Shown piece after piece: positions 17,475 through 24,850 of a stretch of DNA of 64,000 bases. Made by a program: the position numbers and the translations under genes. How positions within the stretch are numbered: position 1 is the first letter of the stretch; every line of letters starts with the position of its first letter. Under the pieces are notes generated by a model. That model made no database searches and had not been told where the DNA came from. It worked only from the letters and a program-made list of their open reading frames with translations. This DNA is from DASRYH01 sp035687245 (GTDB lineage: Bacteria; Actinomycetota; Coriobacteriia; Anaerosomatales; PHET01): positions 1 through 64,000 of the forward strand of contig DASRYH010000008.1 in NCBI GenBank assembly GCA_035687245.1, written 5' to 3'.

Positions 17475-19090
17475 GCGCATCTGTCGACATCATCGATATC
17501 GCCAACTCCGCCCGCGTCCTGCCGCTCAACGACGAGATCGTCGCCGAAGCGCTCTCCCGGGCCGCCGCGGACCTCACTCGCGAGATGTGCGACGGCCGGG
17601 TCACGCAGGTGATCGGCCCCGTCGTCGACGTCGGCTTCCGAGGCGAGCTTCCCGCGATTGGCAGCCTGCTGCGCGTGGGCGACCGCCACCGCGGACTCGC
17701 GCTCGAGGCGGTAGAGCTGCTGGGCGAAGGATCCGTGCGGGCGCTCGCGCTGGGTTCGACCGACATGGTGCGCAGGGGGGAGCGCGTCTTCGACACCCGC
17801 TCAGGGGTCACCGTCCCGGTCGGGCCCGGCGTGAAGGGCCGAATCCTGAACTGCACCGGGGATCCCGTAGATGGGTTGGGGCCAGTGCTCTCCACCGGGA
17901 GGCTGCCCGTCGAGCGCGAACCCGTGCCCTACTCCCGCGTCATCTCGTACCCCGAGCTCTTCGAGACCGGCCTGAAAGCCGTCGACCTGCTCACTCCGTT
18001 CCCGCGTGGCGGCAAGGTTGCTCTCTTCGGCGGGGCAGGCGTGGGCAAGACCGTCATCATCATGGAGCTCATCCGCAACGTCGGGCAGGCTCACCTGGGC
18101 GTGAGCGTGTTCGCGGGAGTGGGGGAGCGTACGCGTGAGGGCAACGAGCTGTGGCGCGAGATGCGTCGTGCCGGCGTGCTCGACCGCTCCGTCCTCTACT
18201 TCGGCCAGATGAACGAGCCTCCGGGCGCGCGCTTCCGCGTCCCGTTCTGTGCGCTCACCACGGCCGAGTACTTCCGCGACACGGAGCACACCGACGTGCT
18301 GCTCTTCTTCGACAACATCTACCGCTTCGTGCAGGCGGGCCTCGAGGTCTCCCTGCTCCGCTCGCGCATTCCTGCCGAAGTGGGATACCAGCCCACACTA
18401 GCCAGCGAAGTCGGTTCACTCGAAGAGCGCATCGTCTCAACGGACGACGGTGCCATCACGAGCGTGCAGGCGGTGTATGTGCCCGCCGACGACCTCGCCG
18501 ACCCCGGACCCGCAGCGATCTTCAGCCACTTGGACGCGGCCGTAGTCCTGTCGCGACGTGTGGCGGAGATGGGGCTCTACCCGGCGATCGACCCGCTTGA
18601 GTCGTCCTCACAGATCCTCGACGCGGCGGTCGTAGGAGTGCGGCACGTGCGCGTGGCCGACGAAACGCGGGCCTACCTGCAGCGCTACGGCGCGCTGCAA
18701 GACCTCATCGCCATCCTCGGCGTGGAGGAGCTCTCCAACGAGGACAAGCTCGTGGTCACCCGAGCCCGACGTCTGCAGAAGTTCCTGTCACAGCCGTTCT
18801 TCGTCGCCGAACAGTACACCGGCATCCCAGGGCGCTTCGTGAGTGTCGAAGACACCGTCTCGGGCTTTGAGGAGATCTGCGCCGGGCACTGCGACAACAT
18901 CCCCGAACAGGCCTTCTTCATGGCCGGCGCGCTCGATGAGGTGATTGCTCGCTCGCAGGAGAGCGTGGAGATCACGACGCCAGTCGTGGCCGAAGCGGAC
19001 GCTTCCGTGGGGGCTGAGGGCGCCGCCGAAGATGCGGCAGTGTCCGTCGCGTCGCCGAAGGAGGCCAGCGATGAAGCAGCTAACGCTTGA
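17471..19090 (+). CDS. atpD: F-type ATP synthase beta subunit
   Basis: 539 residues. Catalytic features are intact: P-loop GGAGVGKT at residues 187-194, GERTREGNELW with the catalytic Glu, MNEPPGAR, and a DELSEED-like segment reading EELSNED. Several otherwise very conserved positions differ (DNIYRF for DNIFRF, RFRV for RMRV). An N-terminal extension of about 40 residues precedes the usual GRVTQVIGPVVDV start, and an acidic Ala/Glu tail follows. GTG/ATG choice: ATG at 17471 overlaps atpG by 4 bases. It hydrolyses or makes ATP at the alpha/beta interface. Confidence 0.96.
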   Translation: MSASVDIIDIANSARVLPLNDEIVAEALSRAAADLTREMCDGRVTQVIGPVVDVGFRGELPAIGSLLRVGDRHRGLALEAVELLGEGSVRALALGSTDMVRRGERVFDTRSGVTVPVGPGVKGRILNCTGDPVDGLGPVLSTGRLPVEREPVPYSRVISYPELFETGLKAVDLLTPFPRGGKVALFGGAGVGKTVIIMELIRNVGQAHLGVSVFAGVGERTREGNELWREMRRAGVLDRSVLYFGQMNEPPGARFRVPFCALTTAEYFRDTEHTDVLLFFDNIYRFVQAGLEVSLLRSRIPAEVGYQPTLASEVGSLEERIVSTDDGAITSVQAVYVPADDLADPGPAAIFSHLDAAVVLSRRVAEMGLYPAIDPLESSSQILDAAVVGVRHVRVADETRAYLQRYGALQDLIAILGVEELSNEDKLVVTRARRLQKFLSQPFFVAEQYTGIPGRFVSVEDTVSGFEEICAGHCDNIPEQAFFMAGALDEVIARSQESVEITTPVVAEADASVGAEGAAEDAAVSVASPKEASDEAANA

Positions 19091-19334
19091 TATCGTTGGC
19101 CCGGCCGGGCGGGTACTCCACGTCGAGCGCCTCGATTCGGTCGTAGTGCGACGGCGCGAACTGGGACGCGAGTTCGGCAGCGAGATCAACCTCTTGCGCG
19201 GGCACGCACCGTTACTCATGCAGGTGCAGCCTGGTGAGATTCGCTACGCCGGCCCTTCGGCACGCGGCTCGTTCACGGTGCCTCAAGCGCTACTTGAAGT
19301 CTGGGGGTCGACGGTGACGGTGGTGTTGACCTGA
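19071..19334 (+). CDS. atpC: Short ATP synthase epsilon subunit (beta-sandwich only)
   Basis: 87 residues beginning MKQLTLDIVGPAGRV, preceded by AAGGAGG at the correct distance and overlapping the end of atpD by 20 bases. It has the N-terminal ten-strand domain (LLRGHAPLLMQVQPGEIRY corresponds to the LPGHAPL-x-T-x-L-x-PG-x-I/V motif) and then stops. The two C-terminal helices of about 45 residues, which inhibit ATP hydrolysis in many bacteria, are absent. No frameshift is apparent, and the stop is followed by a promoter for the next gene, so this seems a genuine short form. Confidence 0.85.
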   Translation: MKQLTLDIVGPAGRVLHVERLDSVVVRRRELGREFGSEINLLRGHAPLLMQVQPGEIRYAGPSARGSFTVPQALLEVWGSTVTVVLT

Positions 19335-19364
19335 CCCGTCGCAAGCCGGGCGCTGCTGCTGTCC

Positions 19365-19370
19365 TATACT
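19365..19370 (+). promoter_or_regulatory. -10 element for pdtaS, leaderless start likely
   Basis: CTATACTG places the hexamer 6 bases before the ATG at 19377, so transcription would begin at or next to the start codon. No Shine-Dalgarno sequence precedes the ATG. A matching -35 is not evident. Confidence 0.5.
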
Positions 19371-19376
19371 GCGGAT

Positions 19377-20804
19377 ATGCCGACAACCGATCCCCTGCGC
19401 GGTCTCGAGCCTGATGTAGCCGCGCACCTCGCCAACGTTGCAGCGAACCTGCAGCTGCTCGCCGACCTCGCGTACGGCGACGTAGCGCTGGCCGTCGTGC
19501 GCCCCGACGGGACGCTGTCGGTGATCGGCGACGCTCGGCCCAACACGGCTGTCGCACCGATTCCGGCCTCGCGCGCCGGCCACAACCTCAGCCACTCGGA
19601 GCAGACCGAGGCGTATGCTGCGGCCGCTAGCGGTGAAGCGGTGCTCGGCACGCGCACTCGCGTTGCGCGCGGCATCAAGTACACGACAGCCGCTTTCCCT
19701 CTGGGCTCCCCGGGTCCTTACGCGGTTCTCGTGCGAGACCTCGCGGAGCAGGTCGCTGAGACGTCGGGTGCCATGGAGACGGCGTTCATGTCGGCCTCCC
19801 GTGAGCTTATCGCCGTGCTTGCCGAAGGCCCGCTGGTCGACGTGCATAGCGGTGAACCCTTCGCCACCACGCGTACCGCAGGCGACGGCGTCATGGGCAT
19901 CGACCGCGAGGGCCGGGTCACCTATGCCTCGCCAAACGCGATCAACATCATGCGCGTGGCAGGTCACGAGGGCCCCGTGCTGGGAGTGAACGCGTCCGCG
20001 CTGCCAGGCGGCGGATTCGGAGTCGCGCCTGTGCTGGGTGCGCATGGCGCACTCGAAGCCGACACCGAGGTGGGGGACCGCTCGCTCGTCTACCGCTCGA
20101 TCGCGGTTGGCAGCGGTGTGCTCGTGCTCGTTCAAGACGTCACCGAGGCCAAGAGGCGTGAAGCTCAACTAAAGGTCAAGGAAGCAACGATCCGCGAAGT
20201 TCACCATCGCGTGAAGAACAACCTGCAGACGATTGCGTCCCTGCTTCGCATTCAGGCTCGCCGAAGCGCAAGTGAGGAGACGCGTCGCGAGCTGGAAGAG
20301 GCTACTGAGCGCGTGAGCTCGATGGCGGTCGTTCACGACCTGCTGGCCGGTTCAAACGAGGAGCGCATCGACTTCACTGAAGCCGCGCGCACCGTCGTTG
20401 AGCTGGTGAAACGCGGGCTGGTGGGGGAGATGTCACCCATCCGCGTGAGCGTGGAGGGATGCTCGGGTCTCGTGGAGGCGCACGCGGCAACCTCACTGGC
20501 GCTCGCCACCGCCGAACTCGTGCACAACGCGCTCGAGCACGGGGTCGTGGACTCCGACGACGGTGAAGTAGTTGTCCAGCTTCGGCGCGTACCGGGCGAG
20601 CTCGTGCTCGTGGTGCGCGACAACGGCCGCGGCCTGCCAGACGGATTCGACCCCGCAAAGTCGGCGAATCTCGGCCTGGCGATCGTGCGTACTGTGGTCC
20701 AAGACGACCTGCGCGGCACCCTGTCCTTCACCGGCGGTCGTGGCACGACCGTCACCGTTCGCATACCCTTGCCCGACGAAGAGCATCCCACCGAACAGGA
20801 GTAG
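19377..20804 (+). CDS. pdtaS: PdtaS-type sensor histidine kinase
   Basis: 475 residues, close to mycobacterial PdtaS. A GAF-like sensor covers about residues 1-140, a PAS-like domain about 160-260, then a HisKA_2 dimerisation region with the phosphorylation box REVHHRVKNNLQT (H276/H277) and a HATPase_c domain with ELVHNALEHG (N box), DNGRGLPDGF (G1 box) and GGRGTTVTV. No transmembrane helix, so it is cytosolic. It should phosphorylate the adjacent PdtaR, 6 bases downstream. Its ligand is not known from sequence. The gene starts a new transcript after the ATP synthase operon. Confidence 0.9.
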   Translation: MPTTDPLRGLEPDVAAHLANVAANLQLLADLAYGDVALAVVRPDGTLSVIGDARPNTAVAPIPASRAGHNLSHSEQTEAYAAAASGEAVLGTRTRVARGIKYTTAAFPLGSPGPYAVLVRDLAEQVAETSGAMETAFMSASRELIAVLAEGPLVDVHSGEPFATTRTAGDGVMGIDREGRVTYASPNAINIMRVAGHEGPVLGVNASALPGGGFGVAPVLGAHGALEADTEVGDRSLVYRSIAVGSGVLVLVQDVTEAKRREAQLKVKEATIREVHHRVKNNLQTIASLLRIQARRSASEETRRELEEATERVSSMAVVHDLLAGSNEERIDFTEAARTVVELVKRGLVGEMSPIRVSVEGCSGLVEAHAATSLALATAELVHNALEHGVVDSDDGEVVVQLRRVPGELVLVVRDNGRGLPDGFDPAKSANLGLAIVRTVVQDDLRGTLSFTGGRGTTVTVRIPLPDEEHPTEQE

Positions 20805-20810
20805 CGCCGA

Positions 20811-21383
20811 ATGCGTGTCTTGATCGCCGAAGACGAGGCCCTTATCCGTATGGACCTCAAGGAGATGCTCGTCGAAGAAGGCCACGAGGTTGTGGCCGAA
20901 GCGCGCGACGGCGCCGAAGCTATCGCGCTCACGCGCGAGCTCAACCCCGACATCGTATTTATGGACATCAACATGCCGGGCGTCTCAGGCATCGAAGCCG
21001 CCGAAGTGATCGGCGAGGAGCGCCTCGCGCCAATCGTGATGGTGACGGCGTTCTCGCAGTCCAGCTACGTCGAGCAGGCGGCCGCGGCGGGAGCGATGGC
21101 CTACGTCGTCAAGCCGTTCTCGCGCGCCGATATAGTGCCCGCGATGCACGTCGCGGTCTCGCGATACGCCGAGGCGAGCGCGCTGGCCACCGAAGTCGAA
21201 GACCTCACCGAACGCCTCGAGACGCGTAAGAAGCTCGATCGTGCTAAGGGCATCCTTATGGCGCGCGGAATGACCGAGCCCGAGGCGTTCAAGCGCCTCC
21301 AGAAGCTCGCGATGGACAAGCGCCGCCCGCTCAGAGAGATCGCCGAAGCCGTGATCATCGCCGAAGAGGCTGGCGAGGCGTAG
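20811..21383 (+). CDS. pdtaR: PdtaR, ANTAR-domain response regulator (RNA antiterminator)
   Basis: 190 residues. The receiver domain has the acidic pair (AEDEA), the phospho-acceptor D52 (FMDINMPG) and the conserved Lys in VVKPF. The C-terminal ANTAR domain follows a linker helix and shows the signature RKKLDRAKGILMARGMTEPEAF with LQKLAMDKRRPLREIAEAVI. ANTAR proteins bind pairs of RNA hairpins with hexanucleotide loops and prevent termination. A candidate target lies in the hdrBC leader at 22099-22183, about 700 bases downstream. The LysE-type gene begins directly after its stop codon. Confidence 0.95.
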   Translation: MRVLIAEDEALIRMDLKEMLVEEGHEVVAEARDGAEAIALTRELNPDIVFMDINMPGVSGIEAAEVIGEERLAPIVMVTAFSQSSYVEQAAAAGAMAYVVKPFSRADIVPAMHVAVSRYAEASALATEVEDLTERLETRKKLDRAKGILMARGMTEPEAFKRLQKLAMDKRRPLREIAEAVIIAEEAGEA

Positions 21384-22037
21384 GTGGGCATCAGCGAGAC
21401 TGCGGCGCTGCTCGCCCGCACCTTCGTGATAGGACTGCTGGTCGCCATGCCGGTGGGTGCGATGGGCATCTTGTGCATCGAGCGCACACTTCACCGCGGT
21501 TGGCGCGCGGGTCTGGCAACCGGTGCCGGCATCGCGACCGCCGATGCTACCTATGCCGCGGTCGCCGCCTTCGGCGTCACCGGCGTCTCCGCCTTGCTCA
21601 CCTCTTGGCAGACACCCCTGCGTATCGTGGGTGGCGTCGCGCTGATCGTGCTGGGCGTGCGCGCGGCGCTGGCCGCGCCCCGGTCGGCCTCAGAAGACGC
21701 CGAGGCCGAGGCCGCCGCCCCGGGCATTCCAGATGTCGCTGGCGTCGCGCTCTACACGAGCGCGGTCGGCCTCACGCTCACCAACCCGATGACGATCATG
21801 GCGTTTGCGGCCGTCTTCGCCGGCGCCGGACTGGCCGGCCTCACTTCGGCAGCTTCGGCACTCACGGCCACCGCAGGCGTCGCGGCAGGCTCGCTCGCGT
21901 GGTGGGTCGCGCTCACAAGTGGAGTCGCGCTCGTACGTCACGGGGTGAGTCCGACGGCGGCCCGCAACCTGAGCCGCGTCTCAGGAGCGGCGATCGCGGT
22001 ATTCGGCGTCATCGCCATCGTGAGCGTGATTCGCTAG
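21384..22037 (+). CDS. LysE/RhtB-family exporter
   Basis: 217 residues with six predicted transmembrane helices and the family pattern: an N-terminal PVGAMGILCIERTLHRGWRAG segment and a central LTNPMTIMAF motif, both typical of LysE-type amino-acid exporters. GTG at 21384 follows the pdtaR TAG without a gap, so translation is likely coupled. Substrate unknown. The association with pdtaSR may be only transcriptional. Confidence 0.85.
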   Translation: MGISETAALLARTFVIGLLVAMPVGAMGILCIERTLHRGWRAGLATGAGIATADATYAAVAAFGVTGVSALLTSWQTPLRIVGGVALIVLGVRAALAAPRSASEDAEAEAAAPGIPDVAGVALYTSAVGLTLTNPMTIMAFAAVFAGAGLAGLTSAASALTATAGVAAGSLAWWVALTSGVALVRHGVSPTAARNLSRVSGAAIAVFGVIAIVSVIR

Positions 22038-22064
22038 CGTTCTGACACATTTCGGGGGTGTTTC
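22038..22064. promoter_or_regulatory. Candidate GlnR-type repeats upstream of hdrBC
   Basis: CGTTC-N6-ATTTC-N6-GTTTC: three pentamers at 11-bp periodicity; on the minus strand they read GAAAC-N6-GAAAT-N6-GAACG. The last ends 20 bases before the -10 at 22085, so a bound activator would overlap the -35 region. Similar GAAAC-N6-GAAAC pairs precede glnA and amtB. Confidence 0.45.
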
Positions 22065-22084
22065 GCTGGACCGTTTGAGCGTGC

Positions 22085-22090
22085 TATACT
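22085..22090 (+). promoter_or_regulatory. -10 element of hdrBC-glt operon
   Basis: TGCTATACT: a TATACT hexamer with an upstream TG (extended -10). Predicted transcription start near 22097, giving a leader of about 120 bases. Confidence 0.55.
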
Positions 22091-22098
22091 CGCGCTCC

Positions 22099-22183
22099 GG
22101 TTCCGTGTGGGACCACCAAGCACCACCCGAGCAATGACGCTCGCCATCTGGCCGAATGGCCTTGGCGGGCGCTTTTCGTTTTT
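22099..22183 (+). promoter_or_regulatory. Leader RNA with hexaloop antiterminator and terminator
   Basis: First hairpin: GGTTC-CGTGTG-GGACC (22099-22114). Second: CGAGC-AATGAC-GCTCG (22128-22143), a 5-bp stem with a hexaloop having A at position 1 and G at position 4, as in ANTAR target RNAs. Its 3' arm is also the 5' arm of a terminator hairpin: CGCTCGCCA (22138-22146) pairs with TGGCGGGCG (22163-22171) around an inner GGCC-GAAT-GGCC, followed by CTTTTCGTTTTTC. The two structures exclude one another. A 20-codon reading frame from ATG 22135 overlaps the terminator but has no ribosome binding site. Confidence 0.6.
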
Positions 22184-22215
22184 CGGGCGGAGTTGAGGAC
22201 GACGAAGGGTACGAC

Positions 22216-23571
22216 ATGAAGGAGTTCGCGGTCTTCTGGGGATGCACGATCCCTGCGCGGTTCCCGTTCATCGAGAAGTCGGTCCGGGTGATGTTCGACG
22301 ACCTGGGAGCTCAGGTCCACGAGCTCGCCGGGCACACGTGCTGTCCTGAAGGCACGCTCGTCAAGGCAAACGACCCCGACTCCTTCTACACGGCGGCCGC
22401 TCGCAACCTCGCGCTGGTCGAGAAGGCCGGGCTTGGGGTCGTGACGCCGTGCAACGGCTGCTATTCGACGTTCAAGGAGTGCCAGAGTCATCTGGCCACG
22501 CACTGGCGCGAAGCCGACAAGATCAACGAGCGCCTTGCCACGGAGGACCTGCACTACTCGGGCGACCTGCCCGTCGTGCACTTCGTAGAGTGGCTGGCCG
22601 ACCACGAAGGCGCTGCCCTTGTGGCAAGCAAGGCCAAGCGCAACTTCTGGGGCATGAATATCGCCGTTCACCACGGCTGTCACCTGCTGCGTCCGCAGCC
22701 GGCAGTGAAGTGGGACGACCCGCTCAACCCGGTCAAGTTCGAGCAGATCGTGGCCGCTCTGGGCGCGAACGTCATCGACTACCCCACCAAGATGCAGTGC
22801 TGCGGCGGCTACCTCGACCGCGTTGGTGAGCGCGAGGGTTCGCTGGCCTTCAACCGCCGCAAGCTCACCGACCTGCAGAATCACGGCGTCGATGCGCTCG
22901 TGGTGGGCTGCCCGAGCTGCTTCCAGCAGTTCGACCTGAACCAGGCCGCACTGCAGCGCCAGAACGAGCCGTTCAACATCCCGGTGCTCTATCTCTCCGA
23001 GCTCATCGGGCTGGCCTATGGCCATAGCCCCGAAGAGCTGGGCATGGACATGCACCGCGTGAGCGTTCAGCCGTTCCTCGACAAGTGGAACGCGCGTGCC
23101 GAAGACAGGGCCGAGCTCTCCAAGTCGTTTGATGTGGCGCTGCTCAACAAGTGCGACAGCTGCCGCGCGTGCAAGGACGACTGCCCGGTCTGCAAGGTCG
23201 ACCCGACCTTCCAGCCCAACGACATGATCCGCGCGCTGCTCGACGGCAAGCTTGAAGAGCTGCTCGACGACCCCAACGTGTGGAAGTGCCTCGAGTGCTA
23301 CACCTGCCTCGAGCTGTGCCACTCCGACATCGGCATGGCCGAGGTCTTCCGCACCTTGAAGGAGCTCGCGATCAAGCGCGGCAGCCGCCCCGATTCGATT
23401 CCGCAGAGCTACGAGATGTTCATGACGACCGGCACGCTGGGCAAGCCGAAAGAGGGCGCCCGCAAGAAGCTCGGTCTGGCCCCGCTCCCGCCGTCCGGTG
23501 GAGATGCGGTCAAGCGACTCATGGGCTGCGATGCCGTCATCGCCGCCTGCGACGTAGAGGGAGAGGAATAG
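22216..23571 (+). CDS. Fused HdrB-HdrC heterodisulfide-reductase-like protein
   Basis: 451 residues. The N-terminal two thirds is HdrB-like with two CCG domains: cysteines in WGCTIP, HTCCPEG and CNGCY, then HHGCHLL, MQCCGGY and CPSCFQ, which hold non-cubane 4Fe-4S clusters. The last third is HdrC-like with two ferredoxin motifs, CDSCRACKDDCPVC and CLECYTCLELC. HdrBC passes electrons between ferredoxin-type carriers and disulfide-like substrates. No HdrA is in the window. The gene starts at ATG 22216 and is 2 bases before gltB1, so it probably delivers electrons to, or takes them from, the glutamate synthase (inference). Confidence 0.85.
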   Translation: MKEFAVFWGCTIPARFPFIEKSVRVMFDDLGAQVHELAGHTCCPEGTLVKANDPDSFYTAAARNLALVEKAGLGVVTPCNGCYSTFKECQSHLATHWREADKINERLATEDLHYSGDLPVVHFVEWLADHEGAALVASKAKRNFWGMNIAVHHGCHLLRPQPAVKWDDPLNPVKFEQIVAALGANVIDYPTKMQCCGGYLDRVGEREGSLAFNRRKLTDLQNHGVDALVVGCPSCFQQFDLNQAALQRQNEPFNIPVLYLSELIGLAYGHSPEELGMDMHRVSVQPFLDKWNARAEDRAELSKSFDVALLNKCDSCRACKDDCPVCKVDPTFQPNDMIRALLDGKLEELLDDPNVWKCLECYTCLELCHSDIGMAEVFRTLKELAIKRGSRPDSIPQSYEMFMTTGTLGKPKEGARKKLGLAPLPPSGGDAVKRLMGCDAVIAACDVEGEE

Positions 23572-23573
23572 GC

Positions 23574-24848
23574 ATGGCCTTCGAACCGCTTCTCGAGCGG
23601 ATGCCGACCTCGAAGCCCGAAACGTTCTCCGATCGCGAGAACGTCTTTGGGCTGGAGCGTCCGGCCTACCGCGAAGAGGCCTCCTACAAGATCCACGGCG
23701 GCTGCGGCCTCATGGGCATCTGCGACCAGTCCGGCAACCTGATGAGCGGCGAGAACGCCATCAAGGCGATGGCTGTCCAGCGCGATCGCGGTAACGGTCT
23801 TGGCGGTGGCTTCGCCGGCTACGGCATCTACCCCGAGTTCCCGGATCACTACTGCTTCCACATGATGTATCACGACCTGAAGGCGAAGGAGGAGGCCGAA
23901 GGCGTCTTCGACCGCTACTTCGTGGTCGACCTCGCCGAGCCGATGCCGACGCGCGCCGTCAAGGGCATCAGTGACGCCCCTCTCCTGTGGCGCTACTTCC
24001 TCCAGCCCGACCCGCACAAGCTCGTCGAGTCTGAGATGACCGCCGACGACTTCATCGTGCACACGGTGATGCTCATCAACGCGAGTGTGGATGGTGCCTT
24101 CGTCGCCTCCAGCGGCAAGAACATGGGCGCTTTCAAGGGAGTTGGCTTCCCCGAGGAGATCGGCCACTACTACCTCCTCGAGGAGTACGAAGGCCACACC
24201 TGGACCGGCCACAACCGCTTCCCGACCAACACGCCGGGCTGGTGGGGCGGTGCGCATCCGTTCACGCTGCTCGACTGGTCCATCGTGCACAACGGTGAGA
24301 TCTCCAGCTACGGCATCAACAGCCGCTATCTCGAGGCCTTCGGCTATAAGTGCACGCTCGGCACCGACACCGAGGTCGCGGCCTACCTGTTCGACCTGAT
24401 GCTTCGCCGCCACAAGCTGCCGCTCGAGCTGGCCTGCAAGGCGCTCGCTTCGCCGCTGTGGAGCGAGATCGACCGCATGCCCGAAGAGCAGCAGGCCGTC
24501 ATGCGCTCGCTGCGCGCGGTCTACGGCCCGGGCATGCTCAACGGTCCGTTCGCCATCGTGCTCGGCTTCAACGGCGGCATGGTTGCTTTGAACGACCGCA
24601 TCAAGCTGCGCCCGCTCGTCGCCGCCACTCAGGGCTCGATCGTGATGGTCGCCTCCGAAGAGAGCGCGATGCGCGAGGTGCTCGACGCCCCCGATCGCGT
24701 GTGGGCGCCGAAGGCCGGCGAGCCCGTCATTGCTCGCGTCGAAACCTGCGAATGGCCCATCCACGGCGACCTGCACCTGCCGGCGCGTGAGATCTCGACG
24801 GCCGTTACCGGCGTCGAAATCGCCGAAGAGACTGTCGAGGTGAACTAG
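23574..24848 (+). CDS. gltB1: Glutamate synthase, glutaminase (GATase II) subunit
   Basis: 424 residues homologous to the amidotransferase domain of glutamate synthase, encoded separately as in archaea and Thermotoga. The nucleophile is predicted to be C44 in HGGCGLMGIC; class II amidotransferases use an N-terminal Cys, so either a 43-residue propeptide is removed or the enzyme departs from the rule. HNRFPTN, WSIVHNGEIS and GTDTEVAAYLFD are the expected glutamine-site motifs. It releases ammonia from glutamine for GltB2. It is 2 bases before gltB2. Confidence 0.92.
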   Translation: MAFEPLLERMPTSKPETFSDRENVFGLERPAYREEASYKIHGGCGLMGICDQSGNLMSGENAIKAMAVQRDRGNGLGGGFAGYGIYPEFPDHYCFHMMYHDLKAKEEAEGVFDRYFVVDLAEPMPTRAVKGISDAPLLWRYFLQPDPHKLVESEMTADDFIVHTVMLINASVDGAFVASSGKNMGAFKGVGFPEEIGHYYLLEEYEGHTWTGHNRFPTNTPGWWGGAHPFTLLDWSIVHNGEISSYGINSRYLEAFGYKCTLGTDTEVAAYLFDLMLRRHKLPLELACKALASPLWSEIDRMPEEQQAVMRSLRAVYGPGMLNGPFAIVLGFNGGMVALNDRIKLRPLVAATQGSIVMVASEESAMREVLDAPDRVWAPKAGEPVIARVETCEWPIHGDLHLPAREISTAVTGVEIAEETVEVN

Positions 24849-24850
24849 AG

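Noticed and set aside
22135..22197. 20-codon frame in the hdrBC leader as a leader peptide
   Set aside because: No ribosome binding site, and no run of regulatory codons such as Gln or Glu; the RNA switch explains the region better.
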